The notes under the pieces were generated by a model. That model had not been told where the DNA came from. It ran no database searches and saw nothing but the letters and a program-made list of their open reading frames with translations. A stretch of DNA of 64,000 nucleotides from Actinomycetes bacterium (lineage in GTDB: Bacteria > Actinomycetota > Acidimicrobiia > Acidimicrobiales > Microtrichaceae): positions 310,001 to 374,000 of the forward strand of contig JAAEPF010000002.1 of assembly GCA_024222295.1 (NCBI GenBank), given 5' to 3'. The number at the start of each line of letters is the position of its first letter. The first letter of the stretch is position 1. Positions 8,196 to 16,801 of the stretch are shown piece after piece. The translations under genes were made by a program, and so were the position numbers.

Positions 8196-8666
8196 TTACT
8201 CGAGGCCGCCGTCGAGCTCGATGGAGGTCATGACCACAGGCAGGTGGTGGCGCAGGAGCTGCAACTCACCTTCGGGGATGACTTGGGGGCCGTTGCACAG
8301 GAATGACTCGAGCAGGTCGAGTTCGACCATAGCGCAGGCCTGCCCGCTTTCTGGCTCGCTCGAGACCACCACCGGGTCGACGAATGGAACGATGTCGATC
8401 ACCTCGGCCAGGCGGTTGCGCAGATGGTGCGCTGCCATGGCGGTCTGCTCCGCAGCCAGTGCGGGGTGGCCCTCGGCCTTGCCGACGAGAAATAGCCCGG
8501 TGGGTCCCACAACGGCCCACAGCTGTTCGGTTCTTCGCACCAGGAAGTCCTCCGGCAGGGTCATGACCCTGGCGTGCACCTCCGGCGCGGACGGAGTGGA
8601 TCTGAGCACGTCCTTGATATCGGCTCGCAGTCCGCGCACTTGAGAAACCCGCGCAAGGATCGACAA
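8196..8666 (-). CDS. Hypothetical protein, possibly NERD-like
   Basis: A 156-residue soluble protein with no signal peptide or membrane segment. A central block reads as two strands around WAVVGPTGLFLVGKAEG and then a strand DIVPFVDPVVVSS. This is loosely like the core of nuclease-related NERD domains (a 'GPTGvfvi' strand followed later by a 'pvvv' strand), but the catalytic residues are not clear. The start is a TTG at 8666, 37 bases past the rmuC stop; an ATG at 8564 would give a 122-residue protein. Position right after rmuC suggests cotranscription. Function unknown. Confidence 0.55.
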   Translation of the reverse strand: MSILARVSQVRGLRADIKDVLRSTPSAPEVHARVMTLPEDFLVRRTEQLWAVVGPTGLFLVGKAEGHPALAAEQTAMAAHHLRNRLAEVIDIVPFVDPVVVSSEPESGQACAMVELDLLESFLCNGPQVIPEGELQLLRHHLPVVMTSIELDGGLE

Positions 8667-8703
8667 AGGTCACGCCGCCCTCGGCCGGTACGGGCCGGGC
8701 GCG

Positions 8704-9927
8704 TCAGGCCACCTGGTGTGGTCCGCGGAGCTCCTCGGCCGACGGGACGTGTGCCAGGGACTCGATCTGCTCGGGGGCGGGCAGGGCCTTGTTGGACTCG
8801 GCCCCGAACGACTCGAAGCGACGGGCAGTGACGAGCAGGCGACTCTCCATCGATGCGAGCGCTGTGTTGTAGGCGCCGACAGAACGCTCGAGGTGGTCGC
8901 CCACGCTCGTGAAGTGCGAGGCGAACACCGCCACACGCTCATGCAGCTCGCGGCCCAGCTTCGCCACCTGCTCGGCGCGTTCGGTGATCTGCCGCTCGCG
9001 CCAGCCGAGGGCGATGCCGCGCAGCAGGCCGATGAGACTGGTGGGCGTGACGAGGAGGACCCGCTCGGACCACGCGGCCTCGAACAGCTCGGGCGCGCCC
9101 TCGATGGCGGCGGACAGGTAGGCGTCACCGGGGATGAACAAGACCACGAAGTCGACCGAGCCCGGCACGTACTCGTCGTAGTTGCGCTTCGACAGGGCGC
9201 TCACGTGGCGCGAGACCGCCTTGCCATGCTCCGCCAGCTGTTGCTGGCGTTGCTCGTCGGTGGTGGCCTCCGAAGAGCGCAGGAAGGCGTCGAGCGGAGC
9301 CTTGGAATCGATGACCACGGAGCGATCATTCGGCAGGTGCACGACCACGTCGGGCCGCAGGGTGCCCGAGTCGCCCTGCACCGTGCTCTGTGTTGCGAAA
9401 TCGGCATGCGCGAGCATCCCCGCGGCTTCGAGTGCACGCTGCAACTGCACCTCTCCCCACAGTCCGCGACGCGAGTTGTCGCGCAATGCCGAAGCGAGGT
9501 TGCCGGCTTCGGCCTGCACCGCAGTGGTGTGCTCGCGCAGGGCGTCGACGGCGCCACGCAGGTGGCCCGAGTCGTCGCGGCGCTCCTTCTCGAGGGCGTC
9601 GAGGTGCCTGGAGTAGGCCTCGAGACGGCCGAGCACGGTCTGGCTCTGTGCGGTCCAGCGTGCCTCGGCGGAACGCTCGAGGCCCTCGTACTTGTCGTTG
9701 GCCAGCTCGAGCAGCTTCGTGGACTGTTCGGCAAGTGCCTCTCCGGCAAGGGCCCTGAACGCATCCAGTGTCTGCTCTTCGGATCGAGCCTCGACCCGCG
9801 ACTCCATCAGCTCGCGCCTCAACCCGGCCTGGCGGCGCCTCGTGAGCACGAGTGCGACGGCCATGGGCAGGACGACGAGCAAGGCGATCGCGGCTATGAG
9901 TGCGAGAAGGGAAGCGGGGGTGTCCAT
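8704..9927 (-). CDS. rmuC: DNA recombination protein RmuC
   Basis: A 407-residue protein with the RmuC layout. There is one N-terminal membrane helix (about residues 5-28), then a long coiled-coil region (about 35-170), then the RmuC domain. Family hallmarks are LWGEVQLQRALEAAGM, the strand VVIDSKAPLDAF and FIPGDAYLSAA, followed by the LLRGIALGWRE helix. RmuC is related to restriction-endonuclease-like nucleases and in E. coli lowers recombination at inverted repeats. The ATG at 9927 is preceded by GGAGA at good spacing. The hypothetical gene at 8196-8666 follows on the same strand. Confidence 0.92.
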   Translation of the reverse strand: MDTPASLLALIAAIALLVVLPMAVALVLTRRRQAGLRRELMESRVEARSEEQTLDAFRALAGEALAEQSTKLLELANDKYEGLERSAEARWTAQSQTVLGRLEAYSRHLDALEKERRDDSGHLRGAVDALREHTTAVQAEAGNLASALRDNSRRGLWGEVQLQRALEAAGMLAHADFATQSTVQGDSGTLRPDVVVHLPNDRSVVIDSKAPLDAFLRSSEATTDEQRQQQLAEHGKAVSRHVSALSKRNYDEYVPGSVDFVVLFIPGDAYLSAAIEGAPELFEAAWSERVLLVTPTSLIGLLRGIALGWRERQITERAEQVAKLGRELHERVAVFASHFTSVGDHLERSVGAYNTALASMESRLLVTARRFESFGAESNKALPAPEQIESLAHVPSAEELRGPHQVA

Positions 9928-10029
9928 CTGGTCTCCGGGCGTGGTTATGGGTCGCCATCAACATCGCAGGGGGGTGTGACAACCCGGCCCGGGCACCCGT
10001 CGGGGGCGTTGGGCTAGCTTGCGGACCTG

Positions 10030-10551
10030 ATGGCCCCAGGTGAACGGCGAAGAGCGCTCTGCGGGCCCGAGGCCCCGGCGCGAATTGTCAGCGGCGGCCA
10101 GAGCGGCGCTGACCGCGGCGCCCTTCTCGTCGCCCGGTCACTAGGCATCCCACTCGGAGGTTGGTGCCCGGCCGGTGGCTGGGCCGAAGACCTGCCGGAT
10201 CCCCCTGGCGTGCGCGTGGAGTTTCCGGAGCTCACCGAGGCACCGACTGCAGATCCGGCGCAGCGAACCGAGCTCAACGTACGTGACAGCGACGCGACCC
10301 TGATACTCGCCGTGGCCGCGGACCTGACCCCCTCGCCGGGAACCGGGCTGACACGGGCGCTCGCCCGGGAACTCGGCCGACCCGTGGCCGTGGTCGACCC
10401 ACAGTCGCCCGCCGCCGCAGACCGTGTGCGCGCTCTGCTGACCGACCTCGCAGGTGGGGTGCTCAACGTGGCAGGCCCCCGGGAATCCGAATCACCCGGC
10501 CTGCAGGCAGCCACCCAGCGCCTGCTGCTCGACGTGCTTTCGCCGTTCTGA
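10030..10551 (+). CDS. YpsA/MoCo-carrier-like Rossmann-fold protein (putative molybdenum carrier family)
   Basis: A 173-residue protein of the family annotated as 'putative molybdenum carrier', part of the SLOG/TIGR00725-like Rossmann superfamily. It shows IVSGGQSGADRGAL (18-31), where the family has SGGQTGVDRAAL, then GGWCPAGGWAED, and later RTELNVRDSDATLI. These are the ligand-binding glycine loops and the conserved Arg/Asn/Asp block. Ligand is uncertain; SLOG proteins bind nucleotides or their derivatives. A TAGCTT hexamer at 10,015-10,020, 9 bases before the ATG, is a possible -10. The gene stands alone between the divergent rmuC and the convergent lipoprotein gene. Confidence 0.82.
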   Translation: MAPGERRRALCGPEAPARIVSGGQSGADRGALLVARSLGIPLGGWCPAGGWAEDLPDPPGVRVEFPELTEAPTADPAQRTELNVRDSDATLILAVAADLTPSPGTGLTRALARELGRPVAVVDPQSPAAADRVRALLTDLAGGVLNVAGPRESESPGLQAATQRLLLDVLSPF

Positions 10552-10660
10552 GCTGACGCGATGAGACGAAGTTCGCGGCTTACGAGTTGGCGTGCACGGC
10601 GGGCGTGTCCCACTCGCTGGTCGACCGGCTGCGCTGAATCCTGCTGTGGGTGCTCCCCGG

Positions 10661-12655
10661 TCAGCCCGGCGATGAGCAGGGCGCGCCGCCGCACGGATCG
10701 ATCAGCAGTCCGTTTGGCTGTGTGAACGCCACCACCATTGCCAGCGCCTCGGGGACGCCGCTGAGCTTGCCGTGTGGGTCGTCGCCCTCGCGCGGTGGCG
10801 TGTTGGAGGCCGGAGGAGGGGGCGTGCCGAAGTCCCACATGACCAGCGCCGAACCGCTCCACGGTGTCTCCGGGACCGGGTCGATGCCCCACAGGGGGTC
10901 GGTGTCGGTGGATCGGCCCTGGGCGAGCGTCGGGGCCAGCCGGCTGGCGCTGAGCGTCCGCGCGAGCTTTTCTGTGGACGCGTTGGCCACCTGGTGGTCG
11001 CCGAAGGCCTCCAGCACCAGGGCCGTGGTTGCACCCCCCGAGCCGGGGAGCGGCTCCGCGGTGATGTGTTGTGCCCATCCCGCGTTTTCTCCCCGATCCC
11101 AGAGGTTCTGCATCAGCTCTATGGCGAACGCGGCCTCGAGCTCGTCGGGATAGCTGGCCGCCAGCGCCGGCAGGAACCGGTCGAAGTCGATCGAGCGGCG
11201 CAGCAGCAGGTTGTAGCCCATGCCCCCCACTGCGAACACGGCCCGGTCCATGTCGGGGCTGAGTGCCGTGATCGGGCCGCCGAGGATGCCTCCCTGGCTC
11301 GCTCCGAGGTACGAGATCCCTGCGGGCAGGACCACCGATTCCCCGAGTTCGTCCTGGAACGCCGCGTGGGTGGCGAAGCCGTCTCCGCTGGCGAGCAGGC
11401 GGGCCAGCAGCAGGAAGCCGAGGTGCCCTTGCTGGAGCCGGTCGGGCTGGGTGCGGAACAGTGACAGGTCGGCCAGCTCCTCGAGCACGGTCGGGATGTC
11501 GGCTGCGCTCATTCCGATGAAGTCGAGCGCGCAGAATCCGACACCTGCGGCGGCGCCGACCACGCCGATGTCGGTCACCTCGGCGCGGCTGCCGAGCAGG
11601 CCGTGGCCGTAGACCACGAACGGTTTCGGTGGCCCGGGTCCGATCGGAACCACGCATGTGAACGGAGCCTGCATGGTGCCTGTGGCGGTGGGGATCCCGT
11701 CGGGGTCGGCGTCGTTGTTGAGGGTGGAGCCCGGTCCGCCGTCGGCTGTCAGGTACTGCGGCATCTCGAAGCTGCCCTGCACCAGTCGCACCGGTCCGTT
11801 GTCGTAGGTCGACTCGATGGTGAACGGGGGTGCGCCACCCGCGCCCACGCCTGCTTGGACATCCACGCCCAGCTCAGCCGCGGTCTCGGCCCACATGTGT
11901 GAAAGGCGCCCGGTGAGCGACTCGGTGGATGCGACCGTGAACGACCACGCTGATACGAGGTCCGCATCGGGGCCCTCATCGATGAGGGCCCTCAGCCACT
12001 GCTCCCGGTCGCCGTCGGACGTTTCCTTGAGTTCCGCGAAGTGCCGGCTCGGCGGGATCGGGGTGCCATTGGTGTCGCGCAGGTCGAACAGGCCGATGGC
12101 ATGGCGATGGCCATCGACGAGCGCCGTGGCCGGCACGATCCGTAGAAGCGTGCGCCGGGGGTCGGTGACGTGTGGGTCGACCTCTGCCCAGGCAGGCACC
12201 CGGTCGCCGGTGTCCAGGTCCAGCACGACGAGGTTGGAGCCGGCCTCGAGTGACGCGCCGATGTCCGTCTGGGCGGGCAGCCCTGACAGCACGGGATCCA
12301 GCCCCGCAACCACCACCTGTGGGATGGACGCCGGGGAGAAGCCGTCGTTGCGGTTCCATTCTGTGGGGTCGATGGCCTTTCCCTGCGCGTTGGTCGGCAG
12401 GGCCTCTGGTGGCAGGTCCAGTCGCAGGCCCGTGGCCGTGGTCTCATCGGCTCGCGTGTAGGCATCGTTGGGCCATGGCAGCAGGCACATGGAAGGGTCG
12501 GTGTCGTCGCAGGCCCCCGATTCGCGGGCCGGCATCGTCGTGGCCCCCTGTACCTCGGCTCCGGCTGCGCTGTCGGCCTCGTCGGAGCCCGTGCACGCAG
12601 CTGCCACGAGCGCGACCGTGACCAGGGGCGCCAGCAGTGGCAGCACTGCCCGCAT
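10661..12655 (-). CDS. Large secreted lipoprotein, alpha/beta-hydrolase (lipase-like)
   Basis: A 664-residue exported protein. From the ATG at 12,655 the N-terminus is a hydrophobic signal peptide ending in the lipobox LVAAAC, so the mature protein is probably lipid-anchored. The first third carries the phrase LPWPNDAYTR and later DPTEWNRNDGFSP, as in the N-terminal domain of extracellular bacterial lipase-like proteins. The C-terminal half is an alpha/beta hydrolase, with VVYGHGLLGS as the oxyanion strand and GASQGG as the nucleophile elbow (Ser). The probable His follows an EAFGDHQVA segment. The natural substrate is unknown; an ester or polyester is plausible. An in-frame upstream ATG at 12,730 would precede the signal peptide with 25 basic residues and is less likely. 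Confidence 0.78.
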   Translation of the reverse strand: MRAVLPLLAPLVTVALVAAACTGSDEADSAAGAEVQGATTMPARESGACDDTDPSMCLLPWPNDAYTRADETTATGLRLDLPPEALPTNAQGKAIDPTEWNRNDGFSPASIPQVVVAGLDPVLSGLPAQTDIGASLEAGSNLVVLDLDTGDRVPAWAEVDPHVTDPRRTLLRIVPATALVDGHRHAIGLFDLRDTNGTPIPPSRHFAELKETSDGDREQWLRALIDEGPDADLVSAWSFTVASTESLTGRLSHMWAETAAELGVDVQAGVGAGGAPPFTIESTYDNGPVRLVQGSFEMPQYLTADGGPGSTLNNDADPDGIPTATGTMQAPFTCVVPIGPGPPKPFVVYGHGLLGSRAEVTDIGVVGAAAGVGFCALDFIGMSAADIPTVLEELADLSLFRTQPDRLQQGHLGFLLLARLLASGDGFATHAAFQDELGESVVLPAGISYLGASQGGILGGPITALSPDMDRAVFAVGGMGYNLLLRRSIDFDRFLPALAASYPDELEAAFAIELMQNLWDRGENAGWAQHITAEPLPGSGGATTALVLEAFGDHQVANASTEKLARTLSASRLAPTLAQGRSTDTDPLWGIDPVPETPWSGSALVMWDFGTPPPPASNTPPREGDDPHGKLSGVPEALAMVVAFTQPNGLLIDPCGGAPCSSPG

Positions 12656-12778
12656 TTCGTGAGCGCCACGACGAGCCCTCACAGTCCCTCCCGTAGTTGC
12701 CGTGAGCCCAATTCTAGTTGCGATCCGCATGCCTCGGCCCGGCTTCGACCCGAATCAGCCGCCCTTGACGGGGCCCGG

Positions 12779-12934
12779 TCAACTGGCCGGGGCGTCCTCG
12801 TGGCGGGCCACGAGCACCGAGCCGACGAGTCCGACCGTTATCAACATCGCCACTGCAAACCCGGACCGGTAGGCGTCACCGGCCGTGGTGAGCGCCTCCC
12901 GGCCGATGGCGGGCCGGCGCTGTCGCTGCTGCAT
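12779..12934 (-). pseudogene. Possible C-terminal remnant of an MFS (DHA2-like) transporter
   Basis: The minus strand encodes 51 residues from an ATG at 12,934 to a TGA at 12,779. The segment AGDAYRSGFAVAMLITVG is followed by more hydrophobic residues and a short polar tail. This looks like the last transmembrane helix of EmrB/DHA2 drug transporters, which often have a '(D)AF/YxSGxxxA' entry into that helix. The rest of the transporter is absent, and the frame upstream is soon closed by a stop at 13,037-13,039. A decayed gene is the best reading; a genuine single-helix small protein cannot be ruled out. Confidence 0.35.
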
Positions 12935-13071
12935 GACATGGCGACAAGCGCTGCTGTGAGCGACGCGATGGCGAGTCGGGAGCGGGTTCGCATCGGCACG
13001 CAGCGGACGCGGCTGCCGACAGGTGAGAGCGCGGCCTCACCGCACCCGGTAGAGGCGACGCAGACCGGCGG

Positions 13072-13077
13072 TAGGGT
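13072..13077 (+). promoter_or_regulatory. Candidate -10 (TAGGGT) for the sulfatase
   Basis: TAGGGT lies 6 bases before the ATG at 13,084, the leaderless spacing found throughout this window. Confidence 0.5.
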
Positions 13078-13083
13078 CTGCGG

Positions 13084-14532
13084 ATGGACACTGGGGAAAG
13101 CACGAGCAGCGGGGCGCCCCGCCGGCCGCCCAACGTGGTGCTCATCAACTGCGACGACCTCGGCTACGGCGACCTGGGGTGCTACGGCTCGGAGCTGAAC
13201 CGGACACCGACGCTCGATCGGTTGGCCGATGAGGGGGTGCGGCTCACCGACTTCTATGCGGCTTCGCCGCTGTGCTCGCCATCGCGGGCGGCCCTGCTCA
13301 CCGGCTGCTACCCGCCGCGCGTCGGAATGGGGGACTTCGACGGAGCACCCGTGTTGTTCCCGGGCCACCCGATGGGACTCAACCCCGATGAGGTCACCAT
13401 CGCTGGACTGCTGCGCGACGCCGGTTACGCAACCTCGTTGGTCGGCAAGTGGCACTGCGGCGACCAACCCGAGTTCCTACCCACCGAGCACGGGTTCGAC
13501 GAGTACTTCGGCATCCCGTACTCCAACGACATGGGCCGCCAGCGCTGGTTCGACGACCTGCCGCCCTATGGGGAGTTCCTGGCATCGCTCGGACTGCAGC
13601 TTCCCTTGGACGAGATGCCACCGTTGCCACTCCTCGACGACGACGAGGTGCTCGAGGCACAGCCCGATCAGGCCGGCCTCACCGAGCGTTACCTGGCCGA
13701 GTGTGTTCGTTTCATGCGACGCAACGCCGACCAGCCGTTCTTTCTCTACCTGGCCCACATGTACGTGCACTTGCCGATCTACGTGCAGGAGCGCTTCGCC
13801 CGACAATCAGGCAACGGCCGGTACGGCGCGGCCGTCGAGTCCATCGACTGGGCGACCGAGGTGATCCTGCGCGAGCTCGACACCCTCGGGCTGGCCGAGG
13901 ACACGATCGTGGTCTTCACCTCCGACAATGGCTCGCGCGCCCAGGGCGAGGGCGGATCGAATGAACCGCTGCGTGGGCACAAGGCCACGACGTTCGAGGG
14001 CGGGCAACGGGTGCCTTGCATCGTGCGGTATCCAGGTGTGGTGCCGGCGGGAACAACGACGGCCGCAGTGGCGTCGCAGATGGACCTGTACCCGACACTG
14101 GTCCACTGGTGTGGGGCTGAGCTACCAGCGGACAGGGTGATAGACGGGCGCGACGCTGCAGCAATGCTCGAACTGGGTGAGCGGTCACCCCATGAGTGCT
14201 TCCTCTTCTACAACCAGGACGCACTCGAGGCCGTGCGTTCGGGGCGCTGGAAGCTGTTCGTGAGCCGGGCCGGCCGCCCCGTCGATGAGCTGTACGACCT
14301 CGAGGCAGACATCGCCGAGGCTGACAACGTGTTCGACTCGAACCCGGGCGTAGTCGCGGACTTGATGGTCCACGTGCAGGCCGCCCGGTCCTCGATCGGT
14401 GACTCGGCCACCGGCTCGGCGGGAACCCAGAGGCGGCCGGTGGGTCGTGTGGAGGCCGCCTCGACGCTGACCGAGTTCGACCCGCTGCACCCGTATGCGG
14501 TCGCCGAGTACGATCTCGTCGACCGGGGCTGA
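13084..14532 (+). CDS. Type I sulfatase (arylsulfatase-like)
   Basis: A 482-residue sulfatase. The N-terminal metal site is NCDDLGYGDLGCYG (Asp24/Asp25). The sulfatase signature C64-S-P-S-R68 follows SPL; Cys64 would be converted to formylglycine. LLTGCYPPRVG and later GKWHCG give the expected Lys/His active-site residues, and FTSDNGS supplies the second Asp-Asn metal pair. No signal peptide is present, so it is predicted cytosolic, or exported by another route. Cys-type sulfatases need a formylglycine-generating enzyme, which is not in this window. The next gene, a secreted phosphoesterase, starts 18 bases after its stop and is probably cotranscribed. Confidence 0.9.
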   Translation: MDTGESTSSGAPRRPPNVVLINCDDLGYGDLGCYGSELNRTPTLDRLADEGVRLTDFYAASPLCSPSRAALLTGCYPPRVGMGDFDGAPVLFPGHPMGLNPDEVTIAGLLRDAGYATSLVGKWHCGDQPEFLPTEHGFDEYFGIPYSNDMGRQRWFDDLPPYGEFLASLGLQLPLDEMPPLPLLDDDEVLEAQPDQAGLTERYLAECVRFMRRNADQPFFLYLAHMYVHLPIYVQERFARQSGNGRYGAAVESIDWATEVILRELDTLGLAEDTIVVFTSDNGSRAQGEGGSNEPLRGHKATTFEGGQRVPCIVRYPGVVPAGTTTAAVASQMDLYPTLVHWCGAELPADRVIDGRDAAAMLELGERSPHECFLFYNQDALEAVRSGRWKLFVSRAGRPVDELYDLEADIAEADNVFDSNPGVVADLMVHVQAARSSIGDSATGSAGTQRRPVGRVEAASTLTEFDPLHPYAVAEYDLVDRG

Positions 14533-14550
14533 CCCCCCGGAGGGGGACTC

Positions 14551-15639
14551 ATGTTGCGGCGGCTTCTCGCGGTCATAGGTGTGTCGACGATCGTGGCTGC
14601 TGCCTGTGCGGTGCCATCGTCACCGGGCTCGGGCGGCCCTCCGGTGACACTGCCCGACAACGGCGAGCCGTTCACGATCGTGTTCATCGGCGACTCCGAA
14701 CCTCGGATGCGTGGCAACACCAACGCCGAGCTCTCGGCCTATGTGCAGAACCTGCTGTCGTACAAGACGACAACCGAGCGGTACTTCGACGCCGATGGGG
14801 GCATCCACCGGATCGATCCGGAGCTGGTGATCCTCGGCGGGGACATCTCCGAGGATCGGGGCACGTCGATCGCCAACGACCTCCCGATCTGGCAACCGCT
14901 CTACAACGCCGGGGTTCCGTTCATCGCCGGATTCGGCAATCATGACTGGGACCCCGACAGCTGGGGAGACGGACCGGGGTACTCGCTGGCGGGGCATCTC
15001 TCCAACGAGAACACCCGGGCGCTCGTGGCAGAGACACAGCGACGCTCTGCGGCCACGACTCCACAGTTCACGTACCAGCAGTTCGGGCCGACCAGCGCCC
15101 ACGGGCCCGACACGTACCTGTCTGCCTACAGGGGTGTGGGCATCGCGTCGTTCAACACGTACCTGTACCACCCGAGCTACTTCTACCCGGAAGGTTGGCC
15201 GGCGAGCTGCAACCCGCTGCTGGGCGGGGCAGGTTGCCAGCGCTATGTGAGCGCGGAGTCCCAGATCCAGGCGCTGGAGGATGCCCTCGACCCGGATCCC
15301 TCGCGCCCGATGCTGTTCGTGCAGCACTACCCCCTCACAACGGGCAGCGGCTGGTGGAACGATTACGGAGTGAGCGGCGCGACCGTTTCGCAGCAGAAGG
15401 ACCGCCTGCTCGGCCTGATGGACCGCTTCGACGAGGTGGCCCTGCTTGCGGGCCACAACCACTCGTCTGGCCACTACACCCACAACGTCGGTGGCCGGGA
15501 ACTCAACGAGTACGTGGCGCCCTACTTCGGCGGCGGAAACGGCGAGGACCTCACGCGGGGCGGCGGGTTCGTGGCGCTGCTGGTTTCCTCCACCCGGGGA
15601 ATCATCGAGGTGAAGACGATTCCCGGCGGCATCGCCTGA
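14551..15639 (+). CDS. Secreted calcineurin-like metallophosphoesterase (lipoprotein)
   Basis: A 362-residue protein with a signal peptide ending in the lipobox IVAAAC (Cys19). The metallophosphoesterase motifs follow in order: GDSE (replacing GDxH), LGGDISED, GFGNHDWD (GNHD), a mid-domain QHYPL His, and AGHNHSSGH. These provide the two-metal site of the calcineurin-like fold. The first motif has Glu where His is usual (GDSE), which may weaken one metal ligand. A GGAGGGGG ribosome-binding site precedes the ATG. The substrate is unknown; with the sulfatase it may release sulfate and phosphate from external polymers or esters. Confidence 0.85.
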   Translation: MLRRLLAVIGVSTIVAAACAVPSSPGSGGPPVTLPDNGEPFTIVFIGDSEPRMRGNTNAELSAYVQNLLSYKTTTERYFDADGGIHRIDPELVILGGDISEDRGTSIANDLPIWQPLYNAGVPFIAGFGNHDWDPDSWGDGPGYSLAGHLSNENTRALVAETQRRSAATTPQFTYQQFGPTSAHGPDTYLSAYRGVGIASFNTYLYHPSYFYPEGWPASCNPLLGGAGCQRYVSAESQIQALEDALDPDPSRPMLFVQHYPLTTGSGWWNDYGVSGATVSQQKDRLLGLMDRFDEVALLAGHNHSSGHYTHNVGGRELNEYVAPYFGGGNGEDLTRGGGFVALLVSSTRGIIEVKTIPGGIA

Positions 15640-15666
15640 GGCCACGCCAGGGCCGATTCGTCTGTT

Positions 15667-16761
15667 TCAGAGCGTGATGGCGAGGCTGCCCACGTGTTGC
15701 TTGGTGCCGAACGCATCCTGGGCGGCGTGGATCTGCTCGAGCGGCCAGGTGCCCCCGAGCACGGGACGCACGTCGCCGGCCTCGATGTGGGCGAGCAGGT
15801 CTGCGAACACACCCTCGGGCACGACGGTTGCGCCGATCATCTCGATGTCGCGCAGGTAGAGGGTGCGCAGGTCGACTTCGACGACCGGTCCAGCTATCGC
15901 GCCGGAGGTCACGAACCTGCCGCCCGGGTGGATCGCCCCGAGCCACCGACCCACGTCGTCGCCGCCCACCACGTCGGCCACGGCATCGATCCGTCCCGCT
16001 GTGGCGTCCACGGCCCGCGCGACGGTGTCGTCGCCTCTCGGAACCACCGCGCCGGCTCCCAAGGCAGAGACCTGCTCCGCCTTCGACGCCGAGGCCACGG
16101 CGACGACCTCGGCACCGCGGATCGCTGCCAGCTGTACGAGGGCGGAACCGACTCCGCCCGACGCTCCCGTGACCACGATCCGCTGGCCTCTGGCCAGATC
16201 GATGCGCTGAAGCATGTGCTCGGCGGTCGACCACGAACACGCGAACGTGGCGAGTTCGGTATCGGTGAGCGGCGAGTTCACCGGGTGAACGTTGCGTGCC
16301 GGCACCACGCAGTACTCGGCGAACCCGCCATCGATCTCGCTGCCCAGGTAGCGGGCGAGCGACCGGTCGGCCGGATCCTCGGGGTCGCGGACCCAGGGGT
16401 CGACCAGCACGCGCCGACCGACGAGTGATGCGCCCGCTTGCGACCCTGCGGCGACGACCTCCCCGCAGACGTCAGCGCCCTGGATGCGGGGGAAGTCGAT
16501 TCCACCCCTGCCCCAGGTGGCGTTGTCGGGATTCGACTCATCGAAGCGGTCGCCGGAGGTTCCGTCGGTGACGGAGGTGGAGTACCAGCCCACCCGGGTG
16601 TTGATGTCGGTGTTGTTGATCCCGCAGGCCGCCACCCTGATGAGCACGTCATCGGAGCCGGGAACCGGAGCGGGCACATCTGGGCGGACCTGGAGAACCT
16701 CGGGCCCGCCGTAGCCGGTGAGCAGGGCTGCACGCATGGTGTCGGGCACGAGGGAGGCCAT
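15667..16761 (-). CDS. Zinc-independent MDR-family oxidoreductase (quinone-reductase-like)
   Basis: A 364-residue medium-chain dehydrogenase/reductase. The N-terminal GroES-like part begins MRAALLTGYGGPEVLQ (from residue 9) and contains an ACGINNTD loop. The nucleotide-binding Rossmann part has TGASGGVGSA, typical of NADPH-binding quinone/enoyl reductases. The structural-zinc cysteine cluster of alcohol dehydrogenases is missing. A 45-residue insertion around 60-105 is larger than in the E. coli quinone reductase. TAGGGT 6 bases before the ATG at 16,761 supports this start over the ATG at residue 9. Substrate unknown. Confidence 0.85.
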   Translation of the reverse strand: MASLVPDTMRAALLTGYGGPEVLQVRPDVPAPVPGSDDVLIRVAACGINNTDINTRVGWYSTSVTDGTSGDRFDESNPDNATWGRGGIDFPRIQGADVCGEVVAAGSQAGASLVGRRVLVDPWVRDPEDPADRSLARYLGSEIDGGFAEYCVVPARNVHPVNSPLTDTELATFACSWSTAEHMLQRIDLARGQRIVVTGASGGVGSALVQLAAIRGAEVVAVASASKAEQVSALGAGAVVPRGDDTVARAVDATAGRIDAVADVVGGDDVGRWLGAIHPGGRFVTSGAIAGPVVEVDLRTLYLRDIEMIGATVVPEGVFADLLAHIEAGDVRPVLGGTWPLEQIHAAQDAFGTKQHVGSLAITL

Positions 16762-16767
16762 TGGCCG

Positions 16768-16773
16768 ACCCTA
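16768..16773 (-). promoter_or_regulatory. Candidate -10 (TAGGGT) for the MDR oxidoreductase
   Basis: TAGGGT on the minus strand is 6 bases before the ATG at 16,761. Confidence 0.5.
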
Positions 16774-16801
16774 CGCGGGCCGGGTGGGCATCGGGCGCCG
16801 G

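Larger units (their letters stand above)
12656..13083. other. 428-base stretch without a confident gene
   Basis: This gap separates two genes on opposite strands (lipoprotein to the left, sulfatase to the right). It holds the transporter-like remnant at 12,779-12,934 and the candidate sulfatase -10 at 13,072. The minus strand also contains a short frame from about 12,993 that starts like a signal peptide (LAIASLTAALVAM) but stops inside the remnant. Nothing else is visible. Confidence 0.6.

Noticed and set aside
10552-10640. Short peptide-like stretch after the YpsA-like gene (reads KFAAYELACTAGVSHSLVDR in one frame)
   Set aside because: It looks like a helix-turn-helix fragment, but only about 26 codons are open, with no start or partner, so chance cannot be excluded.
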